64,000 nt of DNA from Pantoea phytobeneficialis (GTDB lineage Bacteria > Pseudomonadota > Gammaproteobacteria > Enterobacterales > Enterobacteriaceae), in assembly GCF_009728735.1 (NCBI RefSeq), contig NZ_CP024636.1, positions 2,949,723-3,013,722 on the forward strand, read 5' to 3'. Positions 36,485 to 45,624 of this stretch are shown here, piece after piece. The notes beneath the pieces were generated by a model. That model searched no databases. It was not told the origin of the DNA and saw only the letters and a program-made list of their open reading frames with translations. The position numbers and the translations under genes were made by a program. Positions within the stretch are counted from its first letter, which is position 1; every line of letters begins with the position of its first letter.

Positions 36485-37975
36485 ATGGTACCTGTGGTCG
36501 CGCTGGTTGGGCGTCCCAATGTGGGAAAATCTACGCTGTTTAACCGCTTAACGCGCACCCGTGATGCGCTGGTGGCGGATTTTCCTGGACTGACTCGCGA
36601 TCGCAAATATGGTCGCGCCGAAGTTGAAGGGCGCGAATTTATTGTTATTGATACCGGTGGTATCGATGGCACCGAAGAAGGCGTCGAAAACCGCATGGCG
36701 GAACAATCGCTGCTGGCGATTGAAGAAGCGGATGTGGTGTTGTTCCTGGTGGATGCCCGTGCGGGTGTGATGCCAGCCGATCAGCAGATCGCCAATCACC
36801 TGCGTGCGCGTGAGAAGGCCACGTTCCTGGTGGCGAACAAAACGGACGGTCTTGATCCGGAAGCGGCGGTGCTGGATTTCTACGCGCTCGGCCTCGGTGA
36901 GATTCATGCAATCGCGGCCTCTCATGGTCGTGGCGTGACATCGTTGCTGGAAACGGCACTGCTGCCGTGGATGGACGAAGTGGCACCGCTGGAAGTCAGC
37001 GAAGAGGACGAAAACGAAGCCTACTGGGCGGCGTTAGCGGCAGAAGAGAACGGTGAGACGCTGGAAGAAGAGGAAGAAGATGACTTCGACCCGACCACGC
37101 TGCCAATCAAACTGGCGATTGTGGGCCGTCCTAACGTGGGTAAGTCAACGCTTACTAACCGTATCCTCGGTGAAGACCGTGTGGTGGTGTATGACATGCC
37201 GGGTACCACGCGTGACAGCATCTACATCCCGATGGAGCGTGACGATCGTGAATATATTCTGATCGACACCGCCGGTGTACGTAAACGCGGAAAAATCACC
37301 GACACCGTGGAGAAATTCTCGGTAATTAAGACCCTACAGGCGATTGAAGACGCTAACGTAGTGATGCTGGTGATTGATGCGCGTGCGGGCATTTCCGATC
37401 AGGATCTGTCGCTGTTGGGCTTTATCCTGAACAGTGGGCGCTCACTGGTCATCGTGGTCAACAAATGGGATGGCCTGTCGCAGGAAGTGAAAGATGAAGT
37501 GAAAGAGACGCTGGATTTCCGTCTGGGCTTTATCGACTTCGCGCGTGTGCACTTTATCTCGGCCCTGCACGGCAGTGGTGTGGGTAACCTGTTTGAGTCA
37601 GTGACCGAAGCTTACGATTGTTCCACCAAGCGTGTGAATACCTCGATGCTGACGCGCATCATGAATATGGCTGCCGAAGACCATCAGCCGCCGCTGGTGC
37701 GTGGTCGTCGCGTGAAGCTTAAATACGCGCATGCCGGTGGTTATAACCCGCCGATTGTGGTGATTCATGGTAACCAGGTGAAGGATCTGCCTGATTCCTA
37801 CAAACGTTATCTGATGAACTACTTCCGCCGTTCACTGAACGTTATGGGTACGCCGATTCGTATTCAGTTCAAAGAAGGGGATAACCCCTATGCAGGCAAA
37901 CGTAACCTGCTGACGCCAACGCAGCAGCGTAAACGTAAGCGTCTGATGGCGCACCTGAAAAAGAACAAGAAATAA
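36485..37975 (+). CDS. der: Ribosome assembly GTPase Der (EngA)
   Basis: 496-residue protein with two tandem GTPase domains. The first G1 motif GRPNVGKST is at 9-17 and an identical motif recurs near residue 210. NKTDG and NKWDG are the G4 motifs. An acidic linker (about 168-202, rich in Glu) joins the domains, and a C-terminal KH-like domain ends in basic residues. It is needed for 50S subunit maturation and is essential in E. coli. Confidence 0.97.
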   Translation: MVPVVALVGRPNVGKSTLFNRLTRTRDALVADFPGLTRDRKYGRAEVEGREFIVIDTGGIDGTEEGVENRMAEQSLLAIEEADVVLFLVDARAGVMPADQQIANHLRAREKATFLVANKTDGLDPEAAVLDFYALGLGEIHAIAASHGRGVTSLLETALLPWMDEVAPLEVSEEDENEAYWAALAAEENGETLEEEEEDDFDPTTLPIKLAIVGRPNVGKSTLTNRILGEDRVVVYDMPGTTRDSIYIPMERDDREYILIDTAGVRKRGKITDTVEKFSVIKTLQAIEDANVVMLVIDARAGISDQDLSLLGFILNSGRSLVIVVNKWDGLSQEVKDEVKETLDFRLGFIDFARVHFISALHGSGVGNLFESVTEAYDCSTKRVNTSMLTRIMNMAAEDHQPPLVRGRRVKLKYAHAGGYNPPIVVIHGNQVKDLPDSYKRYLMNYFRRSLNVMGTPIRIQFKEGDNPYAGKRNLLTPTQQRKRKRLMAHLKKNKK

Positions 37976-37980
37976 GATGA

Positions 37981-38009
37981 TGAGGGCCAGATTGGCCCTC
38001 ATTTTTTTA
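37981..38009 (+). terminator. Terminator after der
   Basis: TGAGGGCCA/TGGCCCTCA perfect 9-bp stem with a three-base loop, followed by seven T residues. Confidence 0.92.
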
Positions 38010-38026
38010 TCTGTCTGGAGAACGAT

Positions 38027-38254
38027 ATGAGCGCCCATTGCCCCAACTGTCAGCAATTACTCACCCACAGCGATGCGGGATTCGATTGTCGCCATTGCGG
38101 CAGCCATTTTGGTGAGATCGCCATCTGCCCGGATTGCCATCAACCGTTGCAGGTGCTGAAAGCCTGTGGCGCAGTGGATTATTTTTGCCAGCACGGCGAC
38201 GGCCTGATTTCGAAAAAGCGGGTGACGTTTATCCCCGACGTCGCCGAATCGTAG
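38027..38254 (+). CDS. yfgJ: Zinc-ribbon protein YfgJ
   Basis: 75-residue protein with repeated CxxC pairs: CPNC, CRHC, CPDC and a later Cys/Cys-His pair (CGAVDYFCQHG), consistent with two zinc ribbons. It matches the E. coli YfgJ family (DUF1407) and is in the same position downstream of der. Function is unknown. Confidence 0.85.
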   Translation: MSAHCPNCQQLLTHSDAGFDCRHCGSHFGEIAICPDCHQPLQVLKACGAVDYFCQHGDGLISKKRVTFIPDVAES

Positions 38255-38322
38255 CGGTGCGATTTATCGCGCAATTCCGCGCTCGATGTAAGAAACCCCC
38301 GCGCAATAAATCGCGCCGCTAC
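38251..38322. repeat. REPIN-type inverted repeat
   Basis: Left arm 38251-38272 and right arm 38301-38322, inverted, with one or two mismatches to the consensus. The left arm begins within the last codons of yfgJ. Confidence 0.8.
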
Positions 38323-38416
38323 GGAAATATGCTATTTCAGCTTCTTAAATTTTAATAAGTTACGACTGGATTTGTAGCAAAAATGCTATTACCCAGTAAC
38401 TCCTGCGTTATGGATG

Positions 38417-38446
38417 TTCACTTTTTAATGTACCAGGTGGTACAAT
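38417..38446 (+). promoter_or_regulatory. Promoter with overlapping palindromic operator, upstream of PQQ dehydrogenase
   Basis: TTCACT (38417-38422) and TACAAT (38441-38446) with an 18-bp spacer make a plausible sigma70 promoter. The perfect palindrome TGTACC-AGGT-GGTACA (38429-38444) overlaps the -10 box, as expected for a repressor site. The leader to 38650 is about 195 nt with no obvious riboswitch. Confidence 0.55.
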
Positions 38447-38649
38447 CCTGCCGCCTTGTGGCGAACATCAATAGCGCTTCGCTGTGTCCTTCCTCACAAG
38501 ACTGCATCTCGGGCGTCGCACCCGTACCAATAGTTCTAAAATAAAGACGTAAACGAAACGATTCCTGCCACAGGCAGGGCACGGGATCTGTGACCGGAAA
38601 GCACCCATATCTGGCACCTGCGCTTTATTTTTTCAGGAGAGTTTGTGTT

Positions 38650-41079
38650 ATGGCAGAAAATCCCGCTCGCCCCTGTAAAGGGTTGAGCATCTGGTCTGTA
38701 TTGTTCGGACTGGTCCTGTTGGCCGTTGGCCTGTTCTTCGCCATCGGCGGTGGTAAGCTGGTTTCTCTTGGCGGCAGCTGGTACTTCCTGATCAGCGGTA
38801 TTGTTATGCTGCTGTCGGCGGTTCAATTCTTCCGTCGTAAATCTTCAGCCGTTACCCTGTTTATTCTGGTCTTCGCTGGCACCCTGATTTGGGCGCTGGT
38901 GGATGCGGGTTGGGTATTCTGGCCGCTGGTTTCACGCCTGATGGTCCCTGCTGGCCTGATGCTGCTGGCGTTCCTGACCTGGCCTGCATTGCGCAAAGCT
39001 GAGGGCAAAACCTCGCTGGCTAAAGTCTCTTACGCGCTGTCTGCGGTGATTGCCGTGGGCATGGTGGTGACCTTTGTTCAGATGTTCCAGCCTCATCCGA
39101 CCGTGGCTTTTGAAGGCAAAGAGCTGCCGCTGATTCCGGTGGATAAAGCGAAACAGCAGAAAAACTGGGACAATTACGGTAACACCCCGGGGGGTAATCG
39201 CTTTGTGGCGTTGGACCAGATCACGCGTGATAACGTCAAGGATCTGCAAGTCGCCTGGACGTTCCACACCGGTGATACCCCGATCAGCCCGACCGGTAAC
39301 GGCGCGGAAGATCAGGAAACCCCGTTGCAGGTTGGCAACACCCTGTACCTGTGTACGCCACACAACAACGTGATTGCGGTTGCGGCTGATACCGGTAAGC
39401 AGATCTGGAAACGTGAAATCAACGCCCAGTCTCAGGTGTGGAACCGCTGCCGTGGCCTGGCGTACTTTGACGCGACCAAACCGCTGACGCAACCGACTCA
39501 ACCTGGCTCAACGCCGGTGACCCCGGTGACTCTGGCGGCGGGTGATACCTGTCAGCGTCGCATCTTGATGAACACCATCGATGCGCGTCTGATTGCTATC
39601 AATGCTGACAACGGTGAGTTCTGTGAAGATTTCGGTAACCACGGCGTGGTGGATCTGAAAGCGGGCCTCGGCAACGCACCAGACCCGCAGTATCAGCTGA
39701 CTTCCGCACCTGCGATGGCAGGTACCACTGTAGTGGTGGGCGGTCGTGTTGCTGATAACGTGCAAACCGACATGCCGGGCGGCGTACTGCGTGGCTTCGA
39801 CGTCATCACTGGCCAGATGCGTTGGGCGTTTGACCCAGGCAACGTGGACCCGAATGCCGTACTAATGCCGGGCAAAGACTATACCCGCAGCACCCCGAAC
39901 TCCTGGGCACCAATGTCCTACGATCCGGCGATGAACACCGTGTTCCTGCCGATGGGTAGCTCGTCTGTTGACCTGTATGGTGCAGATCGTACCAAACTGG
40001 ATCACAAATTCGGCGCATCTATTCTGGCGCTTGATGCGACTACCGGTGAAGAGAAGTGGGTTTACCAGACCGTCCATAACGATCTGTGGGACTTCGACCT
40101 GCCGATGCAGCCGAGCCTGGTTGACTTCCCGATGAAGGATGGCACCACTAAGCCTGCGGTCGTGATCGGTGCGAAAACCGGTATGATTTGGGTACTGGAC
40201 CGCCTGACCGGCAAGCCTTTGACCAAAGTTGAAGAACTGCCGATGCCGCAGGGCCACATCCCGAACGAGCAATACACCAAAACCCAACCGCACTCGGTAG
40301 AAATGCCGAACATCGGTAACCAGACCCTGAAAGAGTCTGATATGTGGGGTGCTACGCCGTTCGACCAACTGATGTGTCGTATCAGCTTCAAATCCATGCG
40401 TTACAACGGCCTGTTTACCGTGCCGGACACCGATGTGTCCCTCAGCTTCCCGGGTTCACTGGGTGGTATGAACTGGGGTAGCATCTCGTTTGATCCGAAC
40501 AACCAGTACATGTTCGTCAACGATATGCGTCTGGGCCTGTGGGTGCAGATGGTTCCGCAGGACACCAGCAAAGCAGCTACCAGCAATGGTGGCGAAGCGG
40601 TGAACACCGGTATGGGTGCGGTCCCGCTGAAAGGCACACCGTATGCAGTCAACAAAAACCGCTTTATGTCTCCGCTGGGTATTCCGTGCCAGGCTCCGCC
40701 GTTCGGTACCATGTCTGCGATTGATATGAAGACCCGTCAGATTGTCTGGCAGGTGCCGGTAGGTACGGTGCAGGATACCGGTCCGTTCGGTATCAAGATG
40801 CACGCTCAGATGCCTATTGGTATGCCGACGCTGGGTGGCTCTCTGGCAACGCAGGGTGGCCTGGTATTCTTCGCCGGTACTCAGGATTACTACCTGCGTG
40901 CGTTTGACAGCTCAACCGGTAAAGAAGTGTGGAAAGCCCGTCTGCCAGTAGGTAGCCAGGGTGGCCCGATCAGCTACGTGTCTCCGAAAACCGGCAAACA
41001 GTACATCCTGATCTCCGCAGGTGGTGCTCGTCAGTCTCCGGACCGTGGTGATTACGTGATCGCCTACGCTCTGCCGTAA
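38650..41079 (+). CDS. Membrane-bound PQQ-dependent glucose/quinate/shikimate-type dehydrogenase
   Basis: 809-residue quinoprotein. Five N-terminal membrane segments (about 12-150) anchor it and a periplasmic eight-bladed propeller follows. PQQ and calcium site motifs include LCTPHNNV, TVHNDLWDFD (catalytic Asp region), GAKTGMIWVLD and the C-terminal GKQYILISAGG. Such enzymes oxidise sugars or cyclic polyols in the periplasm and pass electrons to ubiquinone. The sequence differs clearly from E. coli Gcd (for example HND where Gcd has HHD) and may have another substrate such as quinate. The start at 38650 follows AGGAGA; an earlier in-frame start at 38590 is possible. No PQQ synthesis genes are in the window. 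Confidence 0.88.
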   Translation: MAENPARPCKGLSIWSVLFGLVLLAVGLFFAIGGGKLVSLGGSWYFLISGIVMLLSAVQFFRRKSSAVTLFILVFAGTLIWALVDAGWVFWPLVSRLMVPAGLMLLAFLTWPALRKAEGKTSLAKVSYALSAVIAVGMVVTFVQMFQPHPTVAFEGKELPLIPVDKAKQQKNWDNYGNTPGGNRFVALDQITRDNVKDLQVAWTFHTGDTPISPTGNGAEDQETPLQVGNTLYLCTPHNNVIAVAADTGKQIWKREINAQSQVWNRCRGLAYFDATKPLTQPTQPGSTPVTPVTLAAGDTCQRRILMNTIDARLIAINADNGEFCEDFGNHGVVDLKAGLGNAPDPQYQLTSAPAMAGTTVVVGGRVADNVQTDMPGGVLRGFDVITGQMRWAFDPGNVDPNAVLMPGKDYTRSTPNSWAPMSYDPAMNTVFLPMGSSSVDLYGADRTKLDHKFGASILALDATTGEEKWVYQTVHNDLWDFDLPMQPSLVDFPMKDGTTKPAVVIGAKTGMIWVLDRLTGKPLTKVEELPMPQGHIPNEQYTKTQPHSVEMPNIGNQTLKESDMWGATPFDQLMCRISFKSMRYNGLFTVPDTDVSLSFPGSLGGMNWGSISFDPNNQYMFVNDMRLGLWVQMVPQDTSKAATSNGGEAVNTGMGAVPLKGTPYAVNKNRFMSPLGIPCQAPPFGTMSAIDMKTRQIVWQVPVGTVQDTGPFGIKMHAQMPIGMPTLGGSLATQGGLVFFAGTQDYYLRAFDSSTGKEVWKARLPVGSQGGPISYVSPKTGKQYILISAGGARQSPDRGDYVIAYALP

Positions 41080-41120
41080 CCGTCACTGCCTCGGCCAGTG
41101 CCTGCTGGCCGGGTAAACGA

Positions 41121-41151
41121 AAAAAGGACCGACATCGCCGGTCCTTTTTTT
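41121..41151. terminator. Terminator shared by PQQ dehydrogenase and emfourin genes
   Basis: AAAAAGGACCG/CGGTCCTTTTT stem flanked by A-run and T-run, between convergent genes. Confidence 0.9.
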
Positions 41152-41485
41152 ATGCCTGTTCGCCATCTCGCCACAGCGCTTCCAGCTCGGGTGGCGCAAC
41201 CTGCTCAGGAATCAGTATCACAATCGTTCCTGACTGCTGATGGGTGGCATAACTGATTTGCAGGCGAAAATAGCGTTGATCGCCACGCCCCATGCTGGCA
41301 GCCTGATCTTCTGGTTCACCCAGTGACATCGCCTGCTCAAGCACGCTGCATACCCGGTGTTTTTGTGGTTCAGGCAATTGCGCCAGGGCAAAACGGCGTT
41401 CGCCACGTAAATGTGGGATAAAAGCCAGCCCGCCTTCGCGAGCCAGTTCAATAATCGCATCATCGGTGAGTGGGGGAATGTTCAC
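41150..41485 (-). CDS. Emfourin-like inhibitor of protealysin
   Basis: 111-residue protein resembling emfourin, the M4 protease inhibitor encoded next to protealysin in Serratia (recognised by context and by MNIPPLTDDA... start). It contains GGLAFIPHLRGERRFALAQLP and a C-terminal YFRLQISYATHQQSGTIVIL block. The start was set at GTG 41485 because an AGGAGG site lies ten bases upstream. This GTG overlaps the protease stop codon as GTGA, giving coupled translation of enzyme and inhibitor. A longer ATG version from 41506 would sit upstream of the ribosome site. Confidence 0.78.
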   Translation of the reverse strand: MNIPPLTDDAIIELAREGGLAFIPHLRGERRFALAQLPEPQKHRVCSVLEQAMSLGEPEDQAASMGRGDQRYFRLQISYATHQQSGTIVILIPEQVAPPELEALWRDGEQA

Positions 41486-42495
41486 ATTACACCAACCTCC
41501 TGCCATGCAGATTGAATTGCATCCGCCACCGAGCGATTAAAGCGTTTGCTGGCATGCTGGATGGTAAAGCCAGCAAAGGTGCTGAAATTCGCATCCTGCG
41601 GCAGGCTACGGTCGCATAACGTGTCGTACCATGCCTGACCCGCCAGTTCCCAGGCAAAACCGCCCAGCGCTTTGGCAGCGAGATAAAATGCCCGGTTAGG
41701 AATCCCGGAGTTGAGGTGTACGCCACCATTATCATCACGGGTTTCGATGTAATGGGCCATATCGGCAGGTTGCGGATCTTTTCCTAACATCGGATCATCA
41801 TACGCCGTGCCAGGCGCTGACATGGAGCGCAGGCCGCGTCCGTTGATCCCTTTTGCCAGCAACCCTTCCCCGATGATCCAGTCGGCCTGATCGGCGGTTT
41901 GCTGCTGGTGAAATTGTTTTACCAGCGAACCGAACACATCCGACATCGACTCATTCAGCGCACCCGGCTGTGAGAAATAAACCAACCCGGCTTCGCTTTC
42001 GGTCACGCCGTGGGTTAACTCATGCGCCACTACGTCGATGGCGATGGTAAAACGATTAAAGATCTCACCATCGCCGTCACCGAACACCATTTGCTGGCCG
42101 TTCCAGAACGCGTTCTGATACTCCTTGCCGTAATGCACGGTACCGTCCAGTTTTAACCCCCGGTTATCCAGCGAGTTACGTTGATAGATTTGCCAGTAGA
42201 AATCGTAAGTGATCCCGAGATAGTCCCAGGCTTCTTCTGCTGCCACGTCACCGTTGCCAGGCTGGCCTTCCTGGCGTAACAGCGTGCCGGGCAGATTTTG
42301 CGTATGTTCGGCATCGTAAATCGCACGCACCACCTGGCCGGGTGTGGCCGCGCTGTTGGGGGAGGTGGTGCGTTTGTGTTCGGCCATCAGATGTTGAACA
42401 TGGGTCAGCGTGCGGCGTGCATAATCCTGCTGTGGAGCGGAGCCATGCGCAATAATATTGCGTAACATGTAAGGTGGAATCACGCTGTAAGGCAT
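41482..42495 (-). CDS. Protealysin-like M4 metalloprotease
   Basis: 337-residue thermolysin-family protease. Zinc motif HELTH (158-162) and downstream Glu182 in NESMSD are intact, and the later DDNGGVHLNSGIPNRAFY carries the substrate His. The N-terminus has a short propeptide with the PPYML motif (7-11) typical of protealysins and no signal peptide, so the enzyme is probably kept in the cytoplasm or released unconventionally. In Serratia the homologue cleaves actin and acts with emfourin. The paired inhibitor gene follows with a four-base overlap. Both are on the minus strand between the PQQ dehydrogenase and xseA. Confidence 0.9.
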   Translation of the reverse strand: MPYSVIPPYMLRNIIAHGSAPQQDYARRTLTHVQHLMAEHKRTTSPNSAATPGQVVRAIYDAEHTQNLPGTLLRQEGQPGNGDVAAEEAWDYLGITYDFYWQIYQRNSLDNRGLKLDGTVHYGKEYQNAFWNGQQMVFGDGDGEIFNRFTIAIDVVAHELTHGVTESEAGLVYFSQPGALNESMSDVFGSLVKQFHQQQTADQADWIIGEGLLAKGINGRGLRSMSAPGTAYDDPMLGKDPQPADMAHYIETRDDNGGVHLNSGIPNRAFYLAAKALGGFAWELAGQAWYDTLCDRSLPQDANFSTFAGFTIQHASKRFNRSVADAIQSAWQEVGVM

Positions 42496-42543
42496 ATCAG
42501 ACTCCCTGACAGATGAATGTGTCAGAAAGTATAGGCCAGGTAG

Positions 42544-42565
42544 GTCGTGGCGCGATTTATCGGGC
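42544..42565. repeat. REP single arm, degenerate
   Basis: GGCGCGATTTATCGGGC core without an inverted partner, between the protease start and the xseA stop; it overlaps the end of xseA. Confidence 0.65.
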
Positions 42566-43915
42566 GGGTTTACGAGGGGTAAGGGCGGTCACTTCACTTT
42601 CCACCCAACCATCATCCAGCCGGGTGCGTAGCAGATCGCCTTTGCTCAGCTGCTGCATTTTCTTCACCACATGGCCCTGGGTATCCGTGGTGACGCTAAA
42701 GCCACGCGCCAGGGTCGCCAACGGGCTGACCCCTTCAAGCTGTGCCGCCAGCGTGCCGAAGCGCTGACGATGCTGATTTAACTGGTTCTGCATTCCCTGT
42801 TGCAGCCGATATTGCCACTGCTGTAGCTGTTGCTGAGCACGCAAAATACGTGGCTGTGGCTGCTGTGCGTTCAGGCGTTGTAGCAGACGATCCTGTTGAT
42901 GACTGGCGCTACGCAGACGCTGATCCATTGCGTCATGGAGTTTCTGCTGCAATTGCAGCAGGGCGGTGTTTTGTCGTGCCAGCCGCAGTTGCGGGTGTTG
43001 CTGCTGCAAGCGATGCAGAGTACGCGTGTAGCGGCGCTGCTGCTGCGCCAGATAGTAATCCATCGCCATTTCCAGGCGTTGCTGCTGAGATTGCAGACGG
43101 CGCAACAATTCCAGCTGATTACGGCTCACCAGCTCAGCGGCGGCTGAGGGGGTTGGCGCACGCAGGTCGGCAACAAAATCGGCGATGGTGACATCAGTTT
43201 CGTGGCCGACTGCGCTGACAATCGGCAAGCGGCTGGCAAAAATGGCGCGCGCCACGCGTTCGTCGTTGAAGCTCCACAAATCTTCCAGCGAACCGCCACC
43301 ACGTCCGACAATCAGCACATCACATTCATCGCGCAGGTTTGCCAGTTCAATGGCACGCACAATCGCAGCGGGGGCATCCACTCCTTGCACCGCGGTGGGA
43401 TAAATCACCACCGGCAGGGAAGGGTCACGACGGTGCAGCACGCGCAGCACATCGTGCAGCGCCGCGCCGGTTGCCGATGTGATCACCCCAACCTGGCGTG
43501 CCGGATCCGGCAACGGTTGTTTAAATTGCTGATCAAATAAACCCTCTGCCGCCAGCCGGGTTTTCAACTGTTCGAACTGCTGCTGCAACAAGCCTTCACC
43601 GGCCGGATGCATGCTTTCGATAATCAGTTGATAGTCGCCACGCGGTTCGTACAGCGTGATACTGGCACGCACCAGCACCTGCTGACCGTGCTGGGGGCGA
43701 AAGGCCACCCGACGGTTGCTGTTACGGAACATGGCACAGCGTACCTGGGCACCATCATCCTTCAGGGTGAAGTACCAGTGGCCGGATGCCGGTTGGGTAA
43801 AGTTGGATATCTCAGCACTGAGCCACACCAGGCCCATTTCATTTTCCAGCAGTTGACGCACCGTGGTATTCAGGCGGCTGACAGTAAAAATATTGGCGGT
43901 TGGCGGTAGCGACAT
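42557..43915 (-). CDS. xseA: Exodeoxyribonuclease VII large subunit XseA
   Basis: About 452-residue subunit of the single-strand-specific nuclease. An N-terminal OB fold ([20 protein letters not shown]... ) precedes the catalytic domain with [30 protein letters not shown] and [30 protein letters not shown] long Gln/Leu/Arg-rich coiled coil follows (about 280-400). The annotated start uses [10 protein letters not shown], close to the E. coli N-terminus; a TTG 21 bases upstream is less likely. It is divergent from guaB. Confidence 0.95.
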   Translation of the reverse strand: MSLPPTANIFTVSRLNTTVRQLLENEMGLVWLSAEISNFTQPASGHWYFTLKDDGAQVRCAMFRNSNRRVAFRPQHGQQVLVRASITLYEPRGDYQLIIESMHPAGEGLLQQQFEQLKTRLAAEGLFDQQFKQPLPDPARQVGVITSATGAALHDVLRVLHRRDPSLPVVIYPTAVQGVDAPAAIVRAIELANLRDECDVLIVGRGGGSLEDLWSFNDERVARAIFASRLPIVSAVGHETDVTIADFVADLRAPTPSAAAELVSRNQLELLRRLQSQQQRLEMAMDYYLAQQQRRYTRTLHRLQQQHPQLRLARQNTALLQLQQKLHDAMDQRLRSASHQQDRLLQRLNAQQPQPRILRAQQQLQQWQYRLQQGMQNQLNQHRQRFGTLAAQLEGVSPLATLARGFSVTTDTQGHVVKKMQQLSKGDLLRTRLDDGWVESEVTALTPRKPAR

Positions 43916-44007
43916 GTGATGCAGATCAAATATCAAATCAGAGGGTTAATTAACCGATACTACATGGCTGGTACAGGGGATCAAGAGTTTTTCTGAAAAA
44001 ACACTGG

Positions 44008-44033
44008 AGGCAACCGATTTCGGCCTGTATAAT
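44008..44033 (+). promoter_or_regulatory. guaB promoter region with candidate PurR site
   Basis: TATAAT at 44028-44033 is a perfect -10 box; the -35 region (around 44005-44010) is weak. AGGCAACCGATTTCGG (44008-44023) matches about 11 of 16 bases of the PurR palindrome. E. coli guaBA is PurR regulated. Confidence 0.55.
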
Positions 44034-44085
44034 GCCGCGGCAATATTTTATCTGTTCTCATTCACCCCCAGGTTGAGATATTGCC

Positions 44086-45552
44086 ATGCTACGAATCGCT
44101 AAAGAAGCACTCACATTTGACGACGTTCTGCTCGTTCCTGCTCATTCTACCGTTCTGCCTAACACGGCCGATCTCAGCACCCAACTGACGAAAAACATTC
44201 GTCTGAACATCCCTATGCTCTCCGCAGCGATGGACACCGTGACCGAAGCCGGTCTGGCGATCGCGCTGGCACAGGAAGGTGGTCTGGGCTTTATCCACAA
44301 AAACATGTCAATTGAGCGCCAGGCGGATGAAGTTCGCAAGGTGAAGAAACACGAAAGCGGCGTGGTCACCGAGCCACAAACCGTGCTGCCGACCACCACC
44401 CTGGCGGAAGTGAAAGAACTGACCGAGCGTAACGGCTTTGCCGGTTACCCGGTGGTTAACGCCGACAACGAATTGGTAGGTATCATCACCGGTCGTGACG
44501 TGCGTTTCGTGACCGATCTGAGCCAGCCAGTTTCTGCGGTGATGACACCGAAAGAGCGCCTGGTCACGGTGAAAGAGGGCGAAGCCCGTGACATCGTGTT
44601 GCAGAAAATGCACGAAAAACGCGTTGAGAAAGCGCTGGTGGTGGATGACAGCTTCCACCTGCTGGGCATGATCACCGTTAAAGATTTCCAGAAAGCCGAA
44701 CGTAAACCTAACGCCTGTAAAGATGCGCAGGGCCGTCTGCGTGTGGGTGCGGCGGTAGGTGCCGGTGCGGGCAACGAAGAGCGTGTTGATGCGCTGGTTG
44801 CGGCAGGCGTGGACGTTCTGCTGATCGACTCCTCACACGGTCACTCTGAAGGTGTGTTGCAGCGTATCCGTGAAACTCGTGCGAAATACCCGGACCTCGA
44901 GATTATCGGCGGCAACGTTGCCACCGGTGCTGGTGCTCTGGCGCTGGCGCAGGCGGGTGTGAGCGCGGTGAAAGTGGGTATTGGCCCTGGCTCCATCTGT
45001 ACTACCCGTATCGTAACCGGCGTAGGTGTTCCGCAGATCACCGCCGTTTCTGACGCGGTAGAAGCGCTGGAAGGTACCGGTATTCCGGTAATTGCTGATG
45101 GCGGTATCCGTTTCTCTGGCGACATCGCAAAAGCAATCGCAGCCGGTGCGGCGGCAGTCATGGTCGGCTCTATGCTGGCGGGTACGGAAGAATCTCCGGG
45201 TGAAATCGAGCTGTATCAGGGCCGTTCATTCAAATCCTACCGTGGCATGGGTTCGCTGGGTGCGATGTCTAAAGGTTCTTCAGACCGTTACTTCCAGACC
45301 GATAACGCCGCCGACAAACTGGTGCCGGAAGGTATCGAAGGTCGTGTAGCCTATAAAGGCCGTCTGAAAGAGATCGTGCACCAGCAGATGGGCGGTTTGC
45401 GCTCCTGTATGGGTCTGACCGGTTGTCCGACTATCGATGACCTGCGCACCAAAGCTGAATTTGTGCGTATCAGCGGCGCAGGCATTCAGGAGAGCCACGT
45501 CCATGACGTGACCATCACCAAAGAGTCGCCGAACTACCGCTTGGGTTCATAA
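44086..45552 (+). CDS. guaB: IMP dehydrogenase GuaB
   Basis: 488-residue enzyme that oxidises IMP to XMP, the committed step to GMP. The catalytic loop [15 protein letters not shown] contains the active-site Cys. Two CBS domains (about 95-200) interrupt the TIM barrel, with [20 protein letters not shown] and [11 protein letters not shown]. First gene of guaBA. A hairpin lies between the two genes. Confidence 0.97.
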   Translation: MLRIAKEALTFDDVLLVPAHSTVLPNTADLSTQLTKNIRLNIPMLSAAMDTVTEAGLAIALAQEGGLGFIHKNMSIERQADEVRKVKKHESGVVTEPQTVLPTTTLAEVKELTERNGFAGYPVVNADNELVGIITGRDVRFVTDLSQPVSAVMTPKERLVTVKEGEARDIVLQKMHEKRVEKALVVDDSFHLLGMITVKDFQKAERKPNACKDAQGRLRVGAAVGAGAGNEERVDALVAAGVDVLLIDSSHGHSEGVLQRIRETRAKYPDLEIIGGNVATGAGALALAQAGVSAVKVGIGPGSICTTRIVTGVGVPQITAVSDAVEALEGTGIPVIADGGIRFSGDIAKAIAAGAAAVMVGSMLAGTEESPGEIELYQGRSFKSYRGMGSLGAMSKGSSDRYFQTDNAADKLVPEGIEGRVAYKGRLKEIVHQQMGGLRSCMGLTGCPTIDDLRTKAEFVRISGAGIQESHVHDVTITKESPNYRLGS

Positions 45553-45567
45553 TCCCGTAAGATTTAC

Positions 45568-45592
45568 CGCCCGGCTTTAGCCGGGCGCTTTT
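45568..45592 (+). terminator. Hairpin between guaB and guaA (possible partial terminator)
   Basis: CGCCCGGCT/AGCCGGGCG stem with a short loop, followed by CTTTT. It lies within the guaBA operon and may attenuate transcription into guaA. Confidence 0.65.
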
Positions 45593-45624
45593 ATTATTAA
45601 GTCCATCCCAATGGAAACGCCGCA

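Noticed and set aside
41486..41506. Longer emfourin start at ATG 41506.
   Set aside because: The AGGAGG site lies downstream of this ATG and is correctly spaced for the GTG at 41485.
42780..43080. CTG/CAG-rich stretch considered as a repeat array.
   Set aside because: It encodes the Gln/Leu-rich coiled coil of XseA, which is typical of the family, with no regular unit.
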